Source: Choanephora cucurbitarum (Eukaryota > Mucoromycota > Mucoromycetes > Mucorales > Choanephoraceae). Taken from it: a stretch of 64,000 bases of DNA. The stretch spans positions 1 through 64,000 of the forward strand of contig JAIWNI010000115.1 in the NCBI GenBank assembly GCA_025331435.1, given 5' to 3'. Below the pieces are notes generated by a model. The model saw only the letters and a program-made list of their open reading frames with translations, did no database searches and had not been told where the DNA came from. Positions 44,964 to 59,222 of the stretch are shown here, piece by piece. Position 1 is the stretch's first letter, and each line of letters begins with the position of its first letter. Both the position numbers and the translations under genes were made by a program.

Positions 44964-45641
44964 ATGTCTGTCAAAGTACACGAACAAAAAAAGGCAAGTT
45001 GTTGGTCCAAGTGTTTGTTCTTGTTGACTTTGTTCATCGCTATCTTCATTGGATTGGATCAAGTTAAGCATCACTGTTATATCTTTGATCAACATAAACT
45101 TCAAGAAGTAGCTCAACGCAACATCGAAAAGTATGGTCAAAATGACACTCGTGCTATGATCCAAAACATTGCCTTGGATTTGGAAAAGGAATATCCTGGC
45201 CACGTCGCTATTAAGGAAGAATGGGTTTTCAACAATGCTGGTGGTGCTATGGGCTCTATGTGGATTTTGCATGCTTCTATCACTGAATATGTCATTATCT
45301 TTGGTACACCTGTTGGTACTGAAGGCCACACAGGACGTTTCTTTGCTGATGACTACTTTATCATTTTGGAAGGTGAACAATGGGCTGCTTATCCCGGCGA
45401 TCTTCAACGCACTGTCTTCAAGCCCGGAGAAATGCATCACTTGCCTCGCGGTATGTCTCAACAATACAAGATTCATGAACATGCTTGGGCTCTTGAATAT
45501 GCTCGTGGATGGGTTCCTGCTATGTTGCCTTTTGGTTTGTTTGACACCTTTTTCTCCACTGTTGACTTCGTTACCCTTTTCCACACCTTCCGTCTCTACG
45601 GCAAAGCTGTTGTCAAGGAACTCCTTCAAGGAAAGCTCTAA
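44964..45641 (+). CDS. ERG2: Sterol C-8 isomerase (ERG2 / sigma-1 receptor family)
   Basis: Converts fecosterol to episterol in ergosterol synthesis at the ER. Single exon, 225 residues. A short basic N-terminus and one membrane segment (about 15-33, CLFLLTLFIAIFIGLD) precede the cupin-like body with NAGGAMGSMWILHASITEY, GTPVGTEGHTGRFFADD, FKPGEMHHLPRGMSQQY and EYARGWVPAMLPFG. All family landmarks are present. The frame extends 49 codons upstream, but the Met at 44964 is the family-like start; the extension is low-complexity leader sequence. Confidence 0.97.
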   Translation: MSVKVHEQKKASCWSKCLFLLTLFIAIFIGLDQVKHHCYIFDQHKLQEVAQRNIEKYGQNDTRAMIQNIALDLEKEYPGHVAIKEEWVFNNAGGAMGSMWILHASITEYVIIFGTPVGTEGHTGRFFADDYFIILEGEQWAAYPGDLQRTVFKPGEMHHLPRGMSQQYKIHEHAWALEYARGWVPAMLPFGLFDTFFSTVDFVTLFHTFRLYGKAVVKELLQGKL

Positions 45642-45708
45642 TAGACTTCTCTACTCTTTTCAAAAAATATTGTTTATTTATTATTTCTTAATCTCCTAAT
45701 CGTCCTTC

Positions 45709-45714
45709 AATAAA
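45709..45714 (+). terminator. Candidate poly(A) signal of ERG2
   Basis: AATAAA 68 bp after the ERG2 stop, preceded by T-rich sequence. Confidence 0.45.
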
Positions 45715-46056
45715 GAGCTTATTTTTTCTTAATGACAATCGGTTAATCGTTTCACCGTAAAACTGTATATAAAGAAATGACTTTGAAAAAGCGCTCGTGC
45801 TTCCTTTTTGATGGCTAAACTATTTATAACACAAGATAAAAAAAAGGGAGGATGAGAGTAGGACATCTCAAAAGCGCCTTAATAAAAGACAGAATTGCAA
45901 GTTGCAAGAAAATAATTATTGCCTGTACTGTGAAGTAAACGCTATCATATCGTTAATTTTTAATTCCCTCCAAATGCATAGAGTTGTCCATTGGCTTTTT
46001 ATTTTATTTTTATTCAATTTCCTAACCTTATTGTTACAACCCGCTCTACAACAAAC
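45715..46056. other. Intergenic region upstream of VPS55
   Basis: A 342-bp AT-rich gap with no gene. It should contain the VPS55 promoter. Confidence 0.5.
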
Positions 46057-46914
46057 ATGGCAGGCTTGAGAAGTAATCTTGTAATGAAGTCCGTGTCATG
46101 TTCGCTCTAACTTAACATTTTCTTTCTTTTTGTTTGGAAAAAATCTTGTGTTTGGCTGTTGTCTTTTTTTTTCTAGCGTAAGTTTATGTACTTTTCTTTA
46201 GCAAAGAAAAAGAACAAGAATACAGTGAGCTCATCTCTTATTGGCGATTAGCATTATTGCACTAGCATTTGTTCTAGCTATTGGGTTTTTACTTGTTATC
46301 CTCTCATGCGCGCTGTTCTAGTAAGTTGCCAATAGGACACTTATTCATTTTTCGTTTGCTGACGAGTCTTTTAAAGTAACTGGATGCCCTTACTTGTTGG
46401 TAAACATAAGCAAATCCATTCACTCTTCGCATTGTGATTTATGTATTTTGTATAGTGGGTACATTTATTCTTGCACCTTTACCAAATGCCTTATGCAGTA
46501 GATGTGCAGGCGATGATGATATCATGTCAGATTACAATAGGTAAAAGAAAAAAAAATAAGCTGGTTCTTTTACAGAAGAATAATATTTTGTATACATAGT
46601 GGAATTATTGATGCGGGACATTTTGTTACTGGCATGTTAATGGTCACTGGATTCTGTAAGTGAACAAACATAAGAATACAATGAGAGAAAATTGACATCA
46701 ATCTATGACAGGTTTGCCTTTTGTCTTAGCTCATGCTGAAGTGGTAAGAAATAGCGTATATAAGGGTATGTATGCGTAAAGCAGAAAAATAACCAGTTGA
46801 ATTTGGTAGATTACTGTTCCTGCTATGGTGATGAGTATCTCTGGTGGTATTTTAGTTTACGGCACTATCATTGCTTATACTCATTTCTTTGCTCATCAAG
46901 GAGATGACTTCTAA
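46057..46914 (+). CDS. VPS55: Vps55 / LEPROT family endosomal membrane protein
   Basis: A four-span protein acting with Vps68 in late endosome to vacuole sorting. Seven small exons: 46057-46072 (only 16 nt), 46230-46320, 46377-46399, 46456-46540, 46600-46655, 46712-46743 and 46810-46914, total 135 residues. Spliced sequence reads IGFLLVILSCALFYNWMP, then GTFILAPLPNALCS, DDIMSDYNSGIIDAGHF, VTGMLMVTGFCLPFVLAH and GGILVYGTIIAYTHFF. It aligns over its whole length with yeast Vps55 (GFLLVILSCALF, LAPIPN, DFMSD, AHFLTGM). Every exon is shorter than 60 codons. Confidence 0.93.
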
Positions 46915-46989
46915 ATATCTTGACTGAAAAGAGAACGAAAGAGAGAAAAGACAGAAGAGGGGGGCATGTATACACATTTTTATTATAAA

Positions 46990-49900
46990 TTAAGCTGTAA
47001 TAGTTGTTTGTAAAAGATCAGAAGTAGACTGTTGTGCTTGTTTAATGATTTGATCACATTCACGCAAATTGCGAGGCACAGGCTATAGATAGAAAGTAAA
47101 AAGAAATGAGCTTCTGATACGTTTTTAAAAAGAAATTCTTACCTGAGCAGAATCAAAGGTAGGTAGATATAACATTTCAACATCAAAGTTACCAACCACC
47201 TTGAGAACATCTTGATCTGGATCTACTTGGCTTCGCTTCTTCTGTCGATGACGCTCTCTAAAGGACCTCGAGTACCATGCATTAAAGCAATGGAAACCAG
47301 CCATATACGATGTCTCTGAACAGACAGGCAACATATGCGCTAAAGCAAAGCGTGCTTGTCCTATAGCACCATCTTCTTTATTGACATAACCCGATAAGCA
47401 TTCCTTCTTTTTCTTTTTGGATGAGAACAATCGAGAGAACGGCAGACGCGACTTCATGACATAGTCTGGTCGAACATGCAATGAGATAGTAATAATCATA
47501 TCAGGGTGTGTGTCAATTACACACTCATAATCGAACACAATACTCTGAGACAGGATTTCGTACCGCGACATGTATTCAAACCGCCCGTCGCTAACAACAC
47601 AGCGCACATAAGCACGTTCCTTTGGTAAAGGTAACAGGATATCTTGGATACCATTGACATGTAGATAGAGTTTGCCATGGCTACTACTGTTGTTTCTTGA
47701 GATCAATGGTCTTGGTATAGAGGAAAAGGTAGCAGGCTGAATAGAAGGAGAAGGCGAAGTAGGCGTGGAAGGTATATCATGAATGGATTTGGCATCTGCC
47801 AAGTTGATCAAGGAGGAGGATCGACGCGAAACCATATTTTCTTCCGTCGGTGTCAGCAAAATGCTGATTGGCTTACGACGGATCGACTGTGTATTTGATA
47901 GTTTAGGCAAGGTTTGAGGTGGCACCAATGTAGCTGTTGATTTGCGGATGGACAATCGACTGCTGGAATGCAAAGTAGACGACATGGAGAATGTGCTACT
48001 TGCACTGCTGACTAGACCGATCAGACTAGAGGTTCTCTTTCTAGTCTTACTGAAAGAAGGTATAGCGAGACCTGTATCTTGCTGTTGTTCTTGTTCCTGT
48101 TCTTCATCTTCTTTTTGTTGGCGTTCTAGATCCTTTTGTTTCTGTCTCTGCTCTTCTTGTGCCAATCGCTGCTGTTCCTTGTACTTTTTAGTAGGATCCA
48201 ATTCATCCAGGTTAAATTCTTTGTCTAAAATAGCAGCCCAAGAGCTCATACTCATTGTCCAAGCAGCCTTTTGACTACCACTCATACGCTTATGCTTTAT
48301 GTTTTCCTGTGCTTCCTGTTCTTGTTTAGCAATCATCGCAAAGTTACTTTTGCGGAGCTCAGAACGTTGTGGTCGCACAGGTGGTGGTACATAATTTGCG
48401 GTATTTGTAATTGTTAATGTGGGTTGTGCCTGTTCCTTTCTTTCCTCCTGTCGCTCAGGTGCAACTAATGCTTCTTTTTCTTCATCATCTTCAATTTCAA
48501 CACCAGAGTCTCTTGAGAGTTTATCGTTATCCAATGGCATTGTATTGTGGTATATAGTTACTGGTTGATAAGTAGTAGGCACCAAGCGCTTAGCTACTTG
48601 AACCGGCGTTAATTCCTCTTCTTCCTCCTCCTCTTCCTCCTCCTCTTCTTCCTCCTCTTCTTCCTCCTCTTCTTCCTCCTCTTCTTCCTCTTCTTCTTCA
48701 ACATCCTCAATATCTTCGTGAGCTTCTTCTTCGTCTGTACTGTCTTGCGAATCAGATGAGAATTCCTGGCTTTGTTTGTCTGACACATAGTACTTGTCAT
48801 TTTCTAATGCAAGTGTGTAATAGCTTGCTACTTCATGCTCTAATGAATCAATCGAATTGCCCATTTGATCCAAATGAGAACCAGTGTCTTCATACAGTGC
48901 TGGTTCCTCTTCGTCCTCTTCTTCTTCTTCATCATCGTCATCATCAGTAAATGTAATAGTACCCTCTAACTCATTAATTGTCATTTTAGCGGTTGGACTA
49001 ACAGCTTTGGTTGGACTCGTAGGGATATCGGTATAACTTGTATTGATGGGCGCTTTAGAAAATCGTCTAGTTGGTACTGTGGGCGCATCTTCATCTGCTT
49101 GAACAAAGACACTTGAGGAAACACAAGATCTTGTTAGCAAAGAAGAGATTACTTTTGAATTACGCTTCTTGGGCTTTTCCTCATTCTCATCCTCCGTCTC
49201 ATGCTCTTGGTGAACATCTGGTTCCGCGGGATCTTGCTGCTCTATTGGCTCCACTATTTCTTCTTTCTTTTCTGATTCATCTGTTGAGTCTTTTTCTGGA
49301 TGCCTTGTGTTGGCTCGAGAAAGAGATGGATAAGCACGTTTTTCCAATTTTTTGAACAGAGGGTTATTTTTAACTGCAGATTTCTTGACCAATTGAGCCA
49401 CTTCTAGTTGCCGTCTCTGTCGTTGTTTTTCCAGTTCAACCACTTCTTCCTCCGTCAATACCTTTTTTTGTGTCTCTTTCACCTTTCCCTTTTTGAAATA
49501 ATGACCTTCTGATTTTTTACGGTCAATAGTGATATTTAACATTTTAGGCTCTTCCGTAGCACCACTGGTTTCTTCAGCCAGCTCTCTAAGTAATTTGAAA
49601 CGATCAGGTGTACTGTAATTGGGTCGAACTGATTTGGCTCGAATCATGTCTTTCTTGGCCTTTTGTTTTTGTTGAGCTTGATTAAGACAGTCCAAAATAG
49701 ATTCGTGTGTGGTAGTATCTCGAGGCAAATACCCCAAATCATTTCGAGGGGTAACTGACACCCCCTTCTCAATCAACAGTTGAACAATAGGCTCATAGGC
49801 TAAAAAGCATACAAGATGCATTGTTGTATTGTTGACTTCACCCCAAAACCGAGTATCTAAATCATGTAGTGAAGATTGCTTGTTTTTATGTGTGAGGGTA

Positions 49901-50209
49901 TGATAGAATTTCCTTATTTGTTTGTCTTACCTCAATTAAGAAAGAAAGGAAATCGAGTCGTTGTTGTGCTTCATTGACATCTTGATTAAACAGACAAGTA
50001 AATTGAATAGCATTGACAGGTTGAAAAGTAGTGCCGAGTTTATCGAGTTCAAGTAGATGGCGTTGGAGATGATCGTCGATGATGTGCGGGATCGGTGTCC
50101 ATAGCAACTCGGGTTCCTTTTCTAAAAGTAACTTTGACTGATCGAGATCGAGTTCTGTCACTGCGGTGGTCCAGTCAACTAAAAGGGCTGATAATTGACC
50201 AGAGACCAT
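46990..50209 (-). CDS. Ankyrin-containing, anillin/Bud4-like septum-site protein
   Basis: 1035 residues from exons 50209-49931, 49878-47143 and 47082-46990. The N-terminus carries ankyrin-like sequence (TRFWGEVNNTTMHLVCFLA, EPIVQLLIEKGVSVTPRNDLG). The middle is charged and disordered, with a Glu homopolymer near residue 490 and predicted coiled coil (EQQRLAQEEQRQKQKDLER). The C-terminal 200 residues resemble the C2/anillin-homology part of Bud4, Int1 and Mid-type proteins: LYLHVNGIQDILLPLPKER, FDYECVIDTHPDMIITISL and SGYVNKEDGAIGQARFAL. Such proteins organise septins and the contractile ring. No PH domain is seen at the end, unlike Bud4 or Mid2. The anillin-type call rests on the LPLPKER region. 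Confidence 0.65.
48614..48699. repeat. (CTC/CTT)n repeat encoding poly-glutamate
   Basis: About 29 triplets of CTC/CTT on the plus strand, encoding an uninterrupted Glu tract in the anillin/Bud4-like protein. Codons GAG and GAA are mixed, which suggests some age. Confidence 0.9.
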
Positions 50210-51698
50210 AATGAATAGTTTATATGTTCAAACCAGAAATAGGTGTGAAAAAAAAAGAAAAAAAAAGAAAAAAAAAAGAGAGAAAGAGAGAGAGAAAGAA
50301 ACGCAAAAAATACTAGCAGGTACTACATAAATAACAGCACAAAGACAAGGTGGAGCTGGAGATCAGGTTTTTCTCAAAATGAAAATAGGCGGATATTTAA
50401 TAAGGTAGCATGGCACATGATTACAATTTTGTTTTAACAGTGGGGTTCAATAAGCTAAAATTATTTTTAGCCGGAGATTATGGCGGTTCAACAGTTTTTT
50501 TTTGGGTATTTGCGCTTGCACTTGGATTAAGGAACTCCTGATGGTTGGTAGAAACTGGTTCGGATATCTCGCTTTACAATGAAATTATTTTCTTTTGGGT
50601 ATGGTGTAGCCTGAGAATTGAGTGAGTCATTCAATTGCCTCTATACTATTTGGATATTGCATTGGGTCTTTTTTTGTGTTTAGAGGACTAAATCTGGCTT
50701 TATTTAAAGTCCTTTAAATGTTATAGTCAGGGAAGAATGTACATAAATCATTTGAAGAAGTAGCAAACTAAATTCAAGAATCATATGTACCTTTGAAGAA
50801 ACTGATTTTCATGAATGGTGGTCAATAATGCTGATAGTTAAGGGAATGTCTTGAAAAGGCCATACAATTGGGCAAAGATCCGCTTATGGGTAAATGTATT
50901 GAGCAACAGGAAAGAAGCATTATATGCAATAAAAAAAATCAAGCACTTAAGAGCGAATAGCCAGTCAAACAAGGGGTTTTGAAGTTTGAGAGGAAAAGCA
51001 AACATTTAGTTTCAGGACAGATGTGACAAGATGAAGACGAGATTTTAGTGTTAAAACAAAAAAAAAAGCTAAATTATTGCAAATCAGAGAAGACGATCAG
51101 AAAGTTGACAGCATTATAAACACAATTATATAGAGCAACACTTATTATGAGTCACTCATCCAATTATATTTTGAGGCAATGACTTTGCCTTGTCATTGAA
51201 AGCAGTATCCCATACCTCTTCACTGAGATCATTGATCGAAATCTTGAATTAGCTGGCCATATAAGCTTTGACCTTTGGACAATTTAACCTTACACAGGTG
51301 AGCAATTTCTTTTCTTTCATAGAAAAAAAGTAAGCATGGTTTGTTTCTTCAATTGATTCAAAAAAAAAAGAAGGTGAAGTATGTGCTTGGAACATATGCA
51401 TGTTTGTATGGCTTTTTCTTCTCATTCCATTGCAATTAGCCTTATATTCAGTTACCATTGAACAAAGGAAGACGGTATTGATATCCTGTGTCTCTTGAGC
51501 ATAAAACAGCTATATCTTCTTTCCAATAGATCTATAAAGCTCTATGCATAAAATCTAACTCAATCAAATCTGGCTCCCCACTCATCTGTTGACTGGTATA
51601 CCAAAAACAAAAACCTTTAAAAGCCCCATTTGTCATATGAAACATATTTATGATAAAGCCATATTCTCTCTTTTTTTTCATCCATATAGCGATTTGCT
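50210..51698. other. Intergenic region
   Basis: About 1.5 kb between two minus-strand genes. Its left 130 bases are A/G-rich low complexity (50250-50310). No gene or recognisable element was found. Confidence 0.5.
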
Positions 51699-52471
51699 TT
51701 ATTTCGCCAATACATTGTCATACTGAATGCCGTCAAAATGGCCTCCCATCAATGATTTCTTGACATGATCTTCAAATAATTTTCGGTTGTTTCGAAGCAC
51801 TTCAGCAGCAGCTAGATATGTAGAAAAGAATAAGAACTATGATCTGCATGATCACAACAATACTCTACCTTTGTTCAATGGATCGTCTGCATTAGGTTCA
51901 AGGAACAGATACTGAAGCCCGACAAGGACAGCTTGTAGGGAAAGCACAGGCTTCCAATCCTCACGTAAGATATTGAGACATATGTTACCCTCTAAATCAA
52001 TGTTGGGGTGATAGATCTAATCCATAATTCCGTAAGTTTGACTGAAAAGTGCGAGACCCATATCTCCTTATTTACCTTCTGTGTACAGTGTACTTTTGGT
52101 GGTTCGTGTGGATAGTTGTTGTTGATAGTAAAAGTAAACTTAAATAAACCCTTTGTATAGAAACCTTGAAATAATGTAGAATAAGTAATCAATTCGGCTA
52201 TATAGAAAGGACCTCATTGTTTTCTTTTTACCTTCATCAGGATGAATAGTCACATTGAAGTTTAGGATATTAGAAGCATCAGGAAAATCTAATTTGATGG
52301 TATCAGGGATGTCAAGTTCAGCCAAATCTATTAAAGAAAGTGTTAGAATGAGAAAAAGAACAAAGATCAAGTTCATTTGCCTTTTTGAACACGGATCTGT
52401 GCTGCACTTGTTCTAGGCTTCTTCTTTTCAGCCTCTGCCTCTTTTGACTTTTTTCCCCAAATAGAATACAT
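51699..52471 (-). CDS. UBC12: NEDD8-conjugating enzyme E2 (UBC12/UBE2M)
   Basis: Transfers NEDD8/Rub1 from the E1 to cullins. Exons 52471-52381, 52327-52232, 52164-52076, 52016-51869 and 51811-51699 give 178 residues. The basic N-terminus [17 protein letters not shown] with [17 protein letters not shown], and the core [49 protein letters not shown] (catalytic Cys in GNICLN) and [14 protein letters not shown] distinguish UBC12 from other E2s. The first intron has a GC donor (AAAAG|GCAAAT); only this junction restores VQKDLAELD in frame. Secure identification. Confidence 0.96.
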
Positions 52472-54106
52472 GAGAGAGAGATACACGAAATATAGAAAAA
52501 ACGCAAACGCAACTCTTTTTTTTCTGTATTGTGTCTAAGCCAAAATGAGCCAATCAAAAATCAGACATGTTTGCATTATTAATGATCTATATAAATCACC
52601 TAAGAGAAGTTTTGACAGTTAGATTATGAATTATTAGACTAATTTTTTGCTATTTTTTGCTCAAGTTGTGTAATTATCCTCGCAGTTTACTATCTAATGC
52701 TTAGTCTTTTCGCATTGATAGTAGCAAGCAATTGTTTTGGTTCTGTTCGCTAAGGATACAGCTTGACTCTTTAGCCACAAATGTTGTTTGTTATTCAAAA
52801 ACATATAGCAGAAGCTGGATTCTAATACAGCCTCTTTGTTTGCACTTCACGTAACAAAGTGTTGATACATTACTCGCAAATCATACATATCCTGTGTTAT
52901 CGAACAAAGGAATGTCAAAATAAGAATTGAAGAAATCAATGCATCGTTAGAAGTCTATGCACAATGATTACAAGAAGCAAGCCCAGAAAATGCAATCCAT
53001 TCGCCTCGGAAAAGGACAAGATCTCAAGTAATAGTCATGCCAAGAACCCAGCAAGGCAGCATGAATAAAAGAACAGGAATGAAAAGATAAAGCGATTAGG
53101 AAGCAGTCTAAAGAGCTCGAGGAAATAAGAAAGGAAAGTATACTAAATAGCAAAGATGATCAAATCAGTGAGAAAACAAAGCAAGTATACAGGAAAAAAA
53201 TATTATTTCAGTCTACATAATAATAAAAGGTATCAATAGTGAACAACGTTTTCAGCGCTACTCTCTTCATAAGACTAAAAACGCAGCACATTGTAATAGT
53301 TAAAACAAAGCTATACTACCACTTGTCATAATTTTGAAACAAGCAAATGTACAATAGTCACTTTATTTAAGGGTGCTCATATTCTTGAGAAACACATTCT
53401 TATATTGAGCATACTCTTAAATTGAATAGATTTTAGCGCTTGAAGCGGTTTTCAAATTAAAGGATTGCAACTATACTAAATATACTCTTAAATCGAACAT
53501 GTGTCTATCAAGGTTCTTTTTATATACAACTTCAAAAAGCAAGACTATGTTATGAAGGATAGTCTTTATAAGATTGATAGTCTCTTGCTGTCGTGGCTTT
53601 CTTTTGGTAAGTAAAGGTATGATAATCTTTCTTCAGAAATGTTCATTTCATAGTATCGTATTTCGTTTTTGGTAACAAAATTTCCTTGATGTAATAATCA
53701 GACTTTGCCTTGGTGAAATCTTTCAAGTAATTTCGCCAGAAGTTTTCATTGCGTATCATCGAAGTATACGAAACAAACCTGTGGTTGTACCCATTGTCTC
53801 GTTTTGTTATTCCACATCCTTCTTTATACTAACAAGCATAAACGAGACTGAGTCGATCAGTTCTAAAACCAAAAGAAGACAATATCATTTAACGCGAATA
53901 GCTTTGTCGATATATCCACTCTAACCATTCTCCTTAACTTCTCAAGCTCAATCAAACGCAATTCTTCATAGCAAAAATCTGCTCTGTTTTTTTTTTATTT
54001 TACAATATCAAGTGGAATATATATAAGTGTGCGTGTGTTTGTATGATGTTTATATTCACAATAAAAGTATGCATGTATTAAGAAAAAGAAATGTATAAAT
54101 AATAGT
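52472..54106. other. Gene-poor interval with a dispersed repeat and coding-like relics
   Basis: About 1.6 kb. At 52950-53190 on the plus strand several short frames separated by stops read as charged peptides (KKQAQKMQSIRLGKGQDLK, KQSKELEEIRKESILNS), suggesting a decayed gene of unknown origin. The TA-ended repeat copy lies at 53350-53428. The rest holds nothing recognised. Confidence 0.5.
53350..53428. repeat. MITE-like repeat, degenerate copy 2
   Basis: Starts TACAATAGTCACTTTATTTA and aligns for about 79 bases with the reverse complement of 9385-9487, sharing CATATTCTTGAGAAA and AGCATACTCTTAAAT. The far inverted end is missing. A second TATACTCTTAAATCGAACA core occurs at about 53480-53500, after unrelated sequence. 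Confidence 0.75.
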
Positions 54107-56744
<2,638 letters not shown>

Positions 56745-56896
56745 ATTAGTGTTTCTCTAAGAAAAACAGGCAAAGATGTACTGAAGAAGAAGAAAAAAAA
56801 AGAAATTAGGGGTAAAAACGCGTAGACACGAAAAAAAAATACAGTAACAACAGCGCGAAAAAAGTCACAAAAAATGGTATAAATTAAAGCTTTCTT

Positions 56897-56965
56897 TACA
56901 GTGAGGACAGTAAATTTTGTCAGTTTGAGGAAATACGTCTGTTGACGAAGACGAGGATGAAAATG
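56897..56965 (-). repeat. Inverted duplication, copy A
   Basis: 69 bases matched in inverted orientation by 57207-57269 with two substitutions and one 6-base gap. Read on the minus strand it can encode SSSTDVFPQTDKIYCPHCK, a zinc-ribbon-like CPHC, among other frames. Confidence 0.9.
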
Positions 56966-57206
56966 TGGTAATCGTCCGCCCATCTTGGTTTTCTTAGTTG
57001 AGGCATCGTCTACCATAAAATTTTTTTTTTTTTATTCTTATATATTTCATATCTTACTATCTCCTCCCTCTTCATTCCAAAAATTGAGTCGTTGAGACTT
57101 TTGAAGCTATAAAGGAAAAAGGGGATCACATATATATTTTTTGTTTTTATTATAATTCTCTATCTGTAAAAGGAAAATAAAGCGTGGCTCTTGAAGCTTA
57201 TGACTG

Positions 57207-57269
57207 CATTTTCATCTTCGTCAACAGACGTATTTCCTCAGACTGACAAAATTTACCGTCCTCACTGTA
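57207..57269 (+). repeat. Inverted duplication, copy B
   Basis: 63 bases, inverse of copy A, ending one base before the stop codon of the arginyl-tRNA synthetase gene. Compared with copy A it lacks 6 bases (two codons), and the first Cys codon of CPHC reads Arg. The copies lie 241 bp apart and could pair as a hairpin in a read-through transcript. Confidence 0.9.
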
Positions 57270-57270
57270 T

Positions 57271-59222
57271 CTACATCCGATGAATAGGTTGAATACCTAA
57301 CAAATGAAGACCGTTTCTAAGTGTAATACGAGCAGACCAAAATAAGAGCATACGTGCTTTAGATATCTCTGGAGCCATGCCTTTGACTCTTAAGACACTG
57401 CTTGCTTGACTTGTAGCGTGAGATAATTTGAACAGATAATTGACAATAGTACATGGCTCTAATGTGTTAAACGCAGAATCTACAATATCTGGAAAAGAGG
57501 CAATCGAATGAACGAGCTCAATAGCCTCTTTCTCTTTTAAAATACTAAAATCACAATTGGGTGTCACTTGCACATTAGCATTGCGTTCAATGCTGCAAGA
57601 TCTAGCATGAGCATATTGTAAAAACACACCAGTATCACCTCGAGCGTCTGTCATGCGATCCCAAGAAAATTCATAGTCTTTGCATCGTTTTGATTTCATG
57701 TCTTGAATTAAGATAGCCGATATACCTAATTGATCTGCAATGGATTCAAGGTTGTCTATCTGACTCTTCTTTTCATCTGCTTTCATGTAATCAAGGATTT
57801 TTTCTTTAGCCGTATCAAGCATGTCCTGAAGAAAAACCACCGTCCCATTTCTAGTGGACATACCCTTGATTCTGCCAAATTCAACATGCTTTAGATCTAT
57901 TGAGGGATCAGATAGCATAAGTCGAGTGACATGAAACAACTGCTGGAAGTAATTGGCCTGTTCGCTGCCTACTACATAAATGCCTCTATTAAAGGCGTAT
58001 TTTTCCTTCCGCATCAGGATACTGGCCAGGTCTCGAGTAACATAGAGGGAAGTGCCATCTGCCCGCTGTACAACTACTTTGTCTGAATCCTCATGGCCAA
58101 GATCGACTGCTAAAGCACCATCGAATGTTGGGTTGAGAAGTTGCTTCTGTTCAAGCAAACTGTGCACTTTGGAAAGGTAAGGGTTGACTTGAGACTCTCC
58201 TGAGTACACATCAAACTGAATGTTCAGTCGTTTGTAGATGTCGGAATAAGATTCAATGCTCAAATCTCTAAACTGTTTCCATTGTTCAATAGTATCGGGA
58301 TCACCTAACAAGAAAGAAAAAAGGATGAATTCTACTTGTTCTTTCTTTTTGTCTCCAACTTACCTTGTTCCATCCGCTTAAAGTAATCGTTAGCAAGCTT
58401 ATCGATACTAGAATCGTCTTTTGCTTCGGCATTGATTTTTACATAGACTTCATATAAATGATGAATAGGATCTGATTTGAGCTTTTCTTTATCACCATAT
58501 TTGTTGAATCCAACTGCCAGTAAACCTTTGACAACTAGAATTTAGAAACAAATAAAAGAGGCAAAAGGAAAATCACACGAACTTTACCGTACTGTTTGCC
58601 CCAATCCCCTAAATAGTTGATCCCAACTACGCGATATCCAATAGCTTCATGTATTTTCTGCACAAAATTGCCCAAAATAGTACTTCTTAAGTGACCAGCA
58701 TGAAAAGGTTTAGCAATATTGGGAGAGCTATAATCAATAACAATCGTCTTCTTATCTTCTTCAGGCTTTGGTATATGCGACCAACCATATGCTGTATCTT
58801 CTTGGTAAGTCTGTTGCAAGACTTGTCTTATGAATTCTGAATCTCGAAATCGAAACGTCAACTTGGTACCTTGTGCTTTTACTTGCTCAATATACTCATT
58901 CGTCTCAAACTACAAAGGCAGGCACAGCTTTTTTCTTCAGCTTTGCGAGAAGTAAAACATAACTTTCGTTCCTACCAAAATTCTTTTTGGAGAGGTAGGT
59001 AAAACTTGCCTTGTTTGCTAACTCATGTGTCCATGGTAAAAGTGAAGATTGATCATGTGGAGAAGCAAGCGATGCGTTTAGCTTAGGCATGGCAATATCA
59101 ACATGAGCTTCTTTTAGTTGCTTTGGTGTACGCATAAATGAAATGATCTTCTGAGGACTACATGTTGTGTGATTAGATAGTTGTTTGGCGATAGCCTGCT
59201 TAAAACGAAGCAGAGCTGTCAT
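57271..59222 (-). CDS. Arginyl-tRNA synthetase
   Basis: Class I synthetase of 576 residues from exons 59222-59010, 58909-58588, 58525-58364 and 58304-57271. The HIGH region reads [20 protein letters not shown], followed by [10 protein letters not shown]; the KMSK-like loop reads [11 protein letters not shown]; the anticodon-binding domain has [17 protein letters not shown] and the usual ending [12 protein letters not shown]. The first intron has a GC donor (AACAAG|GCAAGT), the only junction that keeps the frame into FETNEYIEQ. Like yeast RRS1/MSR1, the product could be cytosolic or mitochondrial; an upstream in-frame extension to 59333 with hydrophobic residues is possible but not favoured. 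Confidence 0.95.

Larger units (their letters stand above)
56745..57270. other. MCM5 5' flank with an inverted duplication
   Basis: A 526-bp gap between MCM5 and the arginyl-tRNA synthetase stop. It contains two inverted copies of a short coding-like sequence (see the repeat entries). A minus-strand frame from 57016 (MVDDASTKKTK) runs through the first copy and into MCM5, but no family is recognised. Confidence 0.6.

Noticed and set aside
44940..45629. A 229-codon open frame on the minus strand
   Set aside because: Exactly antisense to ERG2, which matches its family over the full length. No independent evidence for a gene.
48609..48800. Lys/Arg-rich open frame
   Set aside because: Alternate frame of the poly-Glu repeat in the anillin/Bud4-like gene.
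52968..53153. Hydrophobic 61-codon minus-strand frame
   Set aside because: Antisense to charged plus-strand relic sequence; no motif or start context.
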